DNA of 9,656 nt from an uncultured Corynebacterium sp. (lineage in GTDB: Bacteria; Actinomycetota; Actinomycetes; Mycobacteriales; Mycobacteriaceae): the NCBI GenBank assembly GCA_946222625.1, contig CAMILJ010000074.1, positions 1-9,656 on the forward strand, in the 5' to 3' direction. Made by a program: the position numbers and the translations under genes. Every line of letters starts with the position of its first letter. Within the stretch, counting starts at the first letter, position 1. A model generated the notes under the pieces. It was given only the letters and a program-made list of their open reading frames with translations, had not been told where the DNA came from and searched no databases. Positions 7,647 through 9,656 of this stretch are shown here, piece by piece.

Positions 7647-7656
7647 CCTTGCAAGG
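7647..7656. promoter_or_regulatory. Palindrome CCTTGCAAGG upstream of mctB
   Basis: This is a perfect 10-bp palindrome about 105 bases before the mctB start. Its TTGCAA core is shared with the RamB site core (CTTTGCAAA) of C. glutamicum, but the flanks differ. It may be an operator; the evidence is weak. Confidence 0.25.
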
Positions 7657-7699
7657 TTGTAAATCCTGCCAAGAAAAGTTAATAACATACACTTTTGCT

Positions 7700-7752
7700 A
7701 CCCCCTACCCCCGCGCCTACAAGGGATTTCTATCCCACTCCTAGCACCCCCA
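7700..7752 (-). promoter_or_regulatory. Cluster of RamA-like motifs upstream of mctBC
   Basis: The plus strand reads ACCCCCT (7700-7706), ACCCCCG (7707-7713) and ACCCCCA (7746-7752). All three fit the recalled C. glutamicum RamA consensus, AC4-5(A/G/T) or its complement. Two further fits are at 7880-7886 (ACCCCCT) and 7559-7564 (AGGGGT, in the leader). RamA is known to activate acetate and monocarboxylate uptake genes in C. glutamicum. The motif is short and degenerate, so the cluster supports the call but does not prove it. Confidence 0.4.
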
Positions 7753-7860
7753 CAGGAGATTCCAAAGCGAGAATCTAATTTAGCAAACCGAAACTTCACA
7801 GAGTCTTTCACAGATCTTCGCTCCCCCCTCACGATTCCCACTTCCCCGGGCACACAACAA

Positions 7861-7934
7861 AGCCCGCCTGCAGCGTCCTACCCCCTCTCCCCCTAACGTT
7901 GTAGGAAGAAAGAGCAAGGCGCTGAAGGCGGGCT
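7861..7934 (-). terminator. Large stem-loop, probable terminator of the aldo/keto reductase gene
   Basis: The outer arms 7861-7875 and 7920-7934 pair at 14 of 15 positions. An inner 6-bp stem (TCCTAC 7876-7881 with GTAGGA 7901-7906) closes a 19-base loop, leaving a 13-base bulge on one side. On the minus strand the last arm ends GGCGGGC and is followed by TTTGTTGTGTG, a typical intrinsic-terminator tail. It lies 42 bases after the reductase stop. The 44-base interior is longer than in most terminators. Confidence 0.6.
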
Positions 7935-7945
7935 CCACCACTCGC

Positions 7946-7962
7946 GGGCGTTTGATACGCCC
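7946..7962 (-). terminator. Small hairpin just after the aldo/keto reductase gene
   Basis: GGGCGT (7946-7951) and ACGCCC (7957-7962) form a 6-bp stem with a 5-base loop, 14 bases after the reductase stop. There is no T-run. It may help the larger hairpin downstream or protect the mRNA end. Confidence 0.3.
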
Positions 7963-7976
7963 CACGTGTTTAGGCT

Positions 7977-8825
7977 TTAGGCGCCAGGGAACTCTCGCGG
8001 GTCCTTGAACATACGGCCAAAGCCTTCCTGGCCATCAAGCTCATCAAGAGCCGCTACGTCTTCGGAAGAAAGCTCAACATCTGCAGCAGCGAAGTTTTCT
8101 GCAAGGCGCTCCCTGCGGCTGGACTTCGGGATAACGGAAATCCCCTTGTTCAGCAGGTACGCCAGCACCGCCTGCCCGGCAGTGATTCCATGCTTTTCGG
8201 CGACGGACTCAACCACCGGGTTGTTGAGCACAACGCCGCGCGCCAACGGCGACCAAGCTTCCGTCACGATGCCGTGCTTGGCGTGGAATTCGCGCAGCTC
8301 CGGCTGGGTGAAGCCCGGGTGCAGCTCCACCTGGTTGAGCACCGGGACGATACCGGTCTCATCAATCAGGGTTTGCAAGGTTTCCTCATAGAAGTTAGCC
8401 ACGCCAATCGACGCAATCTGGCCCATGCCCTGCATGCGGGCAATTTCCTCGAAAGTCTCCACATAGAGCCCACCCTGTGGCCACGGCCAGTGGATGAGGT
8501 AGAGGTCAAGGTAGTCTAGCTGCAGTTTGTCCAAGGAATCACGGAAGGCTTGGCCTACCTTGTCCTTGCCGTGGTGGTCATGCCAAACCTTGCTGGTAAT
8601 AAACAGCTCATCCCGGGTTACGTCACCGGCCTTCATGGCCCCATTCAGTGCCTGCCCCAGTTCTTCTTCATTCTCGTACAGAGTCGCAGTATCGAAGTGG
8701 CGGTAGCCCAGATCGATGGCTTCACGCACGGAGCGGATGAGCTCCTCTCCGCGCAGCTTGTAGGTTCCGAGACCCAACAACGGCATCTCGCGGTCATCAT
8801 TGAACGTGGTTTGTGGGACACTCAT
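7977..8825 (-). CDS. Aldo/keto reductase, 2,5-diketo-D-gluconate reductase type (AKR5-like)
   Basis: With the start at 8825 the product has 282 residues, normal for soluble bacterial aldo/keto reductases. The catalytic tetrad is complete: D45 (FDTA), Y50 (LYENE), K79 (TSKVW) and H112 (LIHWP). The NADPH-binding segment IPKSSRRERLAEN is at 232-244. The family reduces aldehydes and ketones with NADPH in the cytoplasm; the natural substrate is unknown. The start is uncertain: ATG 8825 fits family length but has GGGGA only 2 bases away, ATG 8834 has GAGGAG 15 bases away, and ATG 8870 has GAGGAG 2 bases away. It sits between fkpA and mctBC with hairpins on both sides, so it is probably transcribed alone. 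No promoter is obvious in the short gap upstream. Confidence 0.92.
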   Translation of the reverse strand: MSVPQTTFNDDREMPLLGLGTYKLRGEELIRSVREAIDLGYRHFDTATLYENEEELGQALNGAMKAGDVTRDELFITSKVWHDHHGKDKVGQAFRDSLDKLQLDYLDLYLIHWPWPQGGLYVETFEEIARMQGMGQIASIGVANFYEETLQTLIDETGIVPVLNQVELHPGFTQPELREFHAKHGIVTEAWSPLARGVVLNNPVVESVAEKHGITAGQAVLAYLLNKGISVIPKSSRRERLAENFAAADVELSSEDVAALDELDGQEGFGRMFKDPREFPGA

Positions 8826-8908
8826 GTTCCCCATTGTGCCGCACTTTAACTCCTCGTGGGGACGGAGCATAGCTCCTCAGCGTTTTAAACCGAACCCACG
8901 CACGCGAA

Positions 8909-8952
8909 ACGCCCTGACCTGCCGTGTACTACTGCACGGCCGGGCAGGGCGT
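8909..8952 (-). terminator. Long hairpin, second terminator after the FKBP gene
   Basis: Arms 8909-8926 and 8935-8952 pair at 16 of 18 positions around an 8-base loop. On the minus strand the stem is followed by TTTCGCG, a weak T-tail. It lies 35 bases past the FKBP stop, in tandem with the hairpin at 8966-8986, and separates this gene from the aldo/keto reductase. Confidence 0.6.
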
Positions 8953-8965
8953 CACTTAGGGAAGC

Positions 8966-8986
8966 GGAAAGGGCTAAGCCCTTTCC
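8966..8986 (-). terminator. Perfect hairpin directly after the FKBP stop codon
   Basis: GGAAAGGGC (8966-8974) and GCCCTTTCC (8978-8986) form a perfect 9-bp stem with a 3-base loop, starting 1 base after the stop codon on the minus strand. There is no T-run after it; the longer hairpin downstream probably completes termination. Confidence 0.5.
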
Positions 8987-8987
8987 T

Positions 8988-9344
8988 TTAGGCGCGAATG
9001 AGATCGATGACGAAGGTCAGCGTGCGACCCGACAGCGGGTGTGCACCACCGGCCGGGCCGTAGGCCTTCTCCGGCGGGATGACCAGCTTGCGACGGCCGC
9101 CGACCTTCATGCCGGGGATACCTTCTTGCCAGCCGGCAATGAGACCGGTCAACGGGAACTCGATGGACTGGCCACGGCCCCATGACGAGTCGAACTCCTG
9201 GTTCGTCTCATAGTCAACACCAACGTAGTGGACCTCAACGAAGCCGCCCGGCTGGGCTTCGGCACCGTCACCCACCACGATGTCTTCGATGACAAGGTCC
9301 TGGGGAGCAGGCTCCGTTGCCGGCTCAATTACGGGCTTTTCCAT
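8988..9344 (-). CDS. fkpA: FKBP-type peptidyl-prolyl cis-trans isomerase
   Basis: The 118-residue protein is a single FKBP domain without signal peptide, so it acts in the cytoplasm on Xaa-Pro bonds during folding. Active-site residues of the family are in place: Y40 (VHYVG), F51-D52 (EFDSSW), the GLIAGWQEGIPGM segment with W72, Y95 (AYGPAG) and F111 (TFVIDL). Residues 1-16 are a Pro/Glu-rich leader before the fold. The ATG at 9344 is preceded by AAGGAGG with a 10-base gap. It follows gltA on the same strand, as I recall for C. glutamicum, but a -10 element (9418-9423) suggests its own promoter. The symbol is used loosely, since E. coli FkpA is a periplasmic protein. Confidence 0.93.
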   Translation of the reverse strand: MEKPVIEPATEPAPQDLVIEDIVVGDGAEAQPGGFVEVHYVGVDYETNQEFDSSWGRGQSIEFPLTGLIAGWQEGIPGMKVGGRRKLVIPPEKAYGPAGGAHPLSGRTLTFVIDLIRA

Positions 9345-9386
9345 TGGGGATTATCCTCCTTGGATTATTTTCTTCTTTGCCGGCCG

Positions 9387-9463
9387 CATACGCGTGGGCC
9401 GAGCCACAACGTTCCCCAGTATAAGCGGAGATGCGGGGCTCGGCCCTAGAAACCCAGCGTATG
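9387..9463. repeat. Nested inverted repeat in the gltA-FKBP gap
   Basis: The inner arms GGGCCGAGCC (9396-9405) and GGCTCGGCCC (9437-9446) are a perfect 10-bp match with a 31-base spacer. The outer arms CATACGC (9387-9393) and GCGTATG (9457-9463) are a perfect 7-bp match. The element contains the candidate FKBP promoter in its spacer. It has no T-run on either strand, so it does not look like a plain terminator. Confidence 0.6.
9418..9423 (-). promoter_or_regulatory. Candidate -10 element of the FKBP gene
   Basis: TATACT on the minus strand is a near-consensus -10 hexamer about 75 bases before the ATG at 9344. No matching -35 is seen 16-18 bases upstream, where the sequence is GC-rich. The -10 lies inside the spacer of the nested inverted repeat. 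Confidence 0.4.
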
Positions 9464-9481
9464 GGCTATGCGTCAAGCCAC

Positions 9482-9502
9482 GGCGGCCTCTTAAAGACCA
9501 CC
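9482..9502 (-). terminator. Hairpin after gltA, possible terminator
   Basis: On the minus strand 9502-9482 folds into an 8-bp stem (two G-T pairs) with a 5-base loop, 14 bases after the gltA stop. There is no T-run after it. Partial read-through into the FKBP gene is possible. Confidence 0.35.
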
Positions 9503-9516
9503 GTTCAGGCTACCGT

Positions 9517-9656
9517 TTAGCGCTCGCTGCGCGGGGTGACCTTGCGCAGGGTCTCGCCGGTGTAAATCTGGCGCGGGCGGTTGATCTTCGTGTTCATCTC
9601 GAGCTGCTCGCGGTACTGGGCAATCCAGCCCGGCAGGCGGCCGATGGCGAACAGGA
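9517..9656 (-). CDS. gltA: Citrate synthase, C-terminal 45 residues (5' part outside window)
   Basis: The frame runs in from the right edge and ends at TAA (9517-9519). The visible end includes FAIGRLPGWIAQYREQ, INRPRQIYTG and the terminal KVTPRSER, which is the characteristic C-terminus of bacterial type II citrate synthase: the active-site helix region and the RPRQ-Y-G motif near the end. The enzyme condenses acetyl-CoA with oxaloacetate at the start of the TCA cycle. The neighbouring FKBP gene and the nearby mctBC genes match the corynebacterial gltA neighbourhood as I recall it. Only the end is present, so nothing can be said about its promoter. Confidence 0.9.
   Translation of the reverse strand, partial: LFAIGRLPGWIAQYREQLEMNTKINRPRQIYTGETLRKVTPRSER

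Larger units (their letters stand above)
7544..7976. other. 433-base non-coding stretch between the aldo/keto reductase and mctB
   Basis: No supported gene lies here. The one short open frame (minus, GTG at 7965) has no ribosome site and is rich in Arg and Cys, so I treat it as chance. On the plus strand the region is strongly pyrimidine-rich, with repeated runs of five or six C. From the reductase side it contains a small hairpin (7946-7962), a large stem-loop (7861-7934), a TTCACAG direct repeat with a 12-base period (7795-7813), an inverted repeat AGATTC-N8-GAATCT (7757-7776), a cluster of RamA-like motifs (7700-7752) and a 10-bp palindrome (7647-7656). The mctBC promoter must lie here, but no clear -10/-35 pair stands out. 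Confidence 0.6.

Noticed and set aside
7780..7965. Short minus-strand open frame of 61 codons in the mctB upstream gap
   Set aside because: It starts with GTG without a ribosome site, runs through the large terminator hairpin and has no recognisable features.

Overview
The window looks like chromosomal DNA from a Corynebacterium or close relative. It is GC-rich, carries twin-arginine and lipoprotein signal peptides, and places the end of citrate synthase (gltA) next to an FKBP prolyl isomerase and an mctB-mctC type monocarboxylate transporter pair. As I recall, that neighbourhood also exists in C. glutamicum. I cannot fix the species. No tRNA, rRNA, CRISPR array, insertion sequence or phage gene is visible, and the region reads as ordinary core to lightly accessory chromosome.

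Layout. At the left edge is a large secreted calcineurin-like phosphoesterase with a LamG/concanavalin-like C-terminal domain (minus strand, cut by the edge). Divergent from it is a small OsmC-family thiol peroxidase-like gene (plus). It converges on an unrecognised cytoplasmic protein of 333 residues (minus) whose tail carries three NPF motifs exactly 15 residues apart. Divergent from that is a Tat-exported DUF1906 (Rv2525c-like) protein (plus), which converges on a beta-lactamase-fold lipoprotein with a Ser/Thr/Ala-rich tail (minus). Then, all on the minus strand, come mctC and mctB (SSS-family symporter and DUF485 partner), a 433-base non-coding stretch, an aldo/keto reductase, the FKBP isomerase and the last 45 codons of gltA.

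How the genes fit together. mctBC would import acetate, pyruvate or propionate, and gltA is the entry step of the TCA cycle for the resulting acetyl-CoA. The sequence upstream of mctB holds a cluster of C-run motifs that fit the recalled RamA-binding consensus of C. glutamicum, which suggests carbon-source control. The left half is dominated by envelope proteins (phosphoesterase, DUF1906 protein, lipoprotein), each apparently transcribed separately. Hairpins sit at most of the gene ends where a terminator would be expected.

The most interesting unexplained items are the periodic NPF tail of the unknown protein, the altered active-site motifs and C-terminal tail of the lipoprotein, a nested inverted repeat that encloses the likely FKBP promoter, and the control region upstream of mctB. 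I saw no convincing new multi-gene system.
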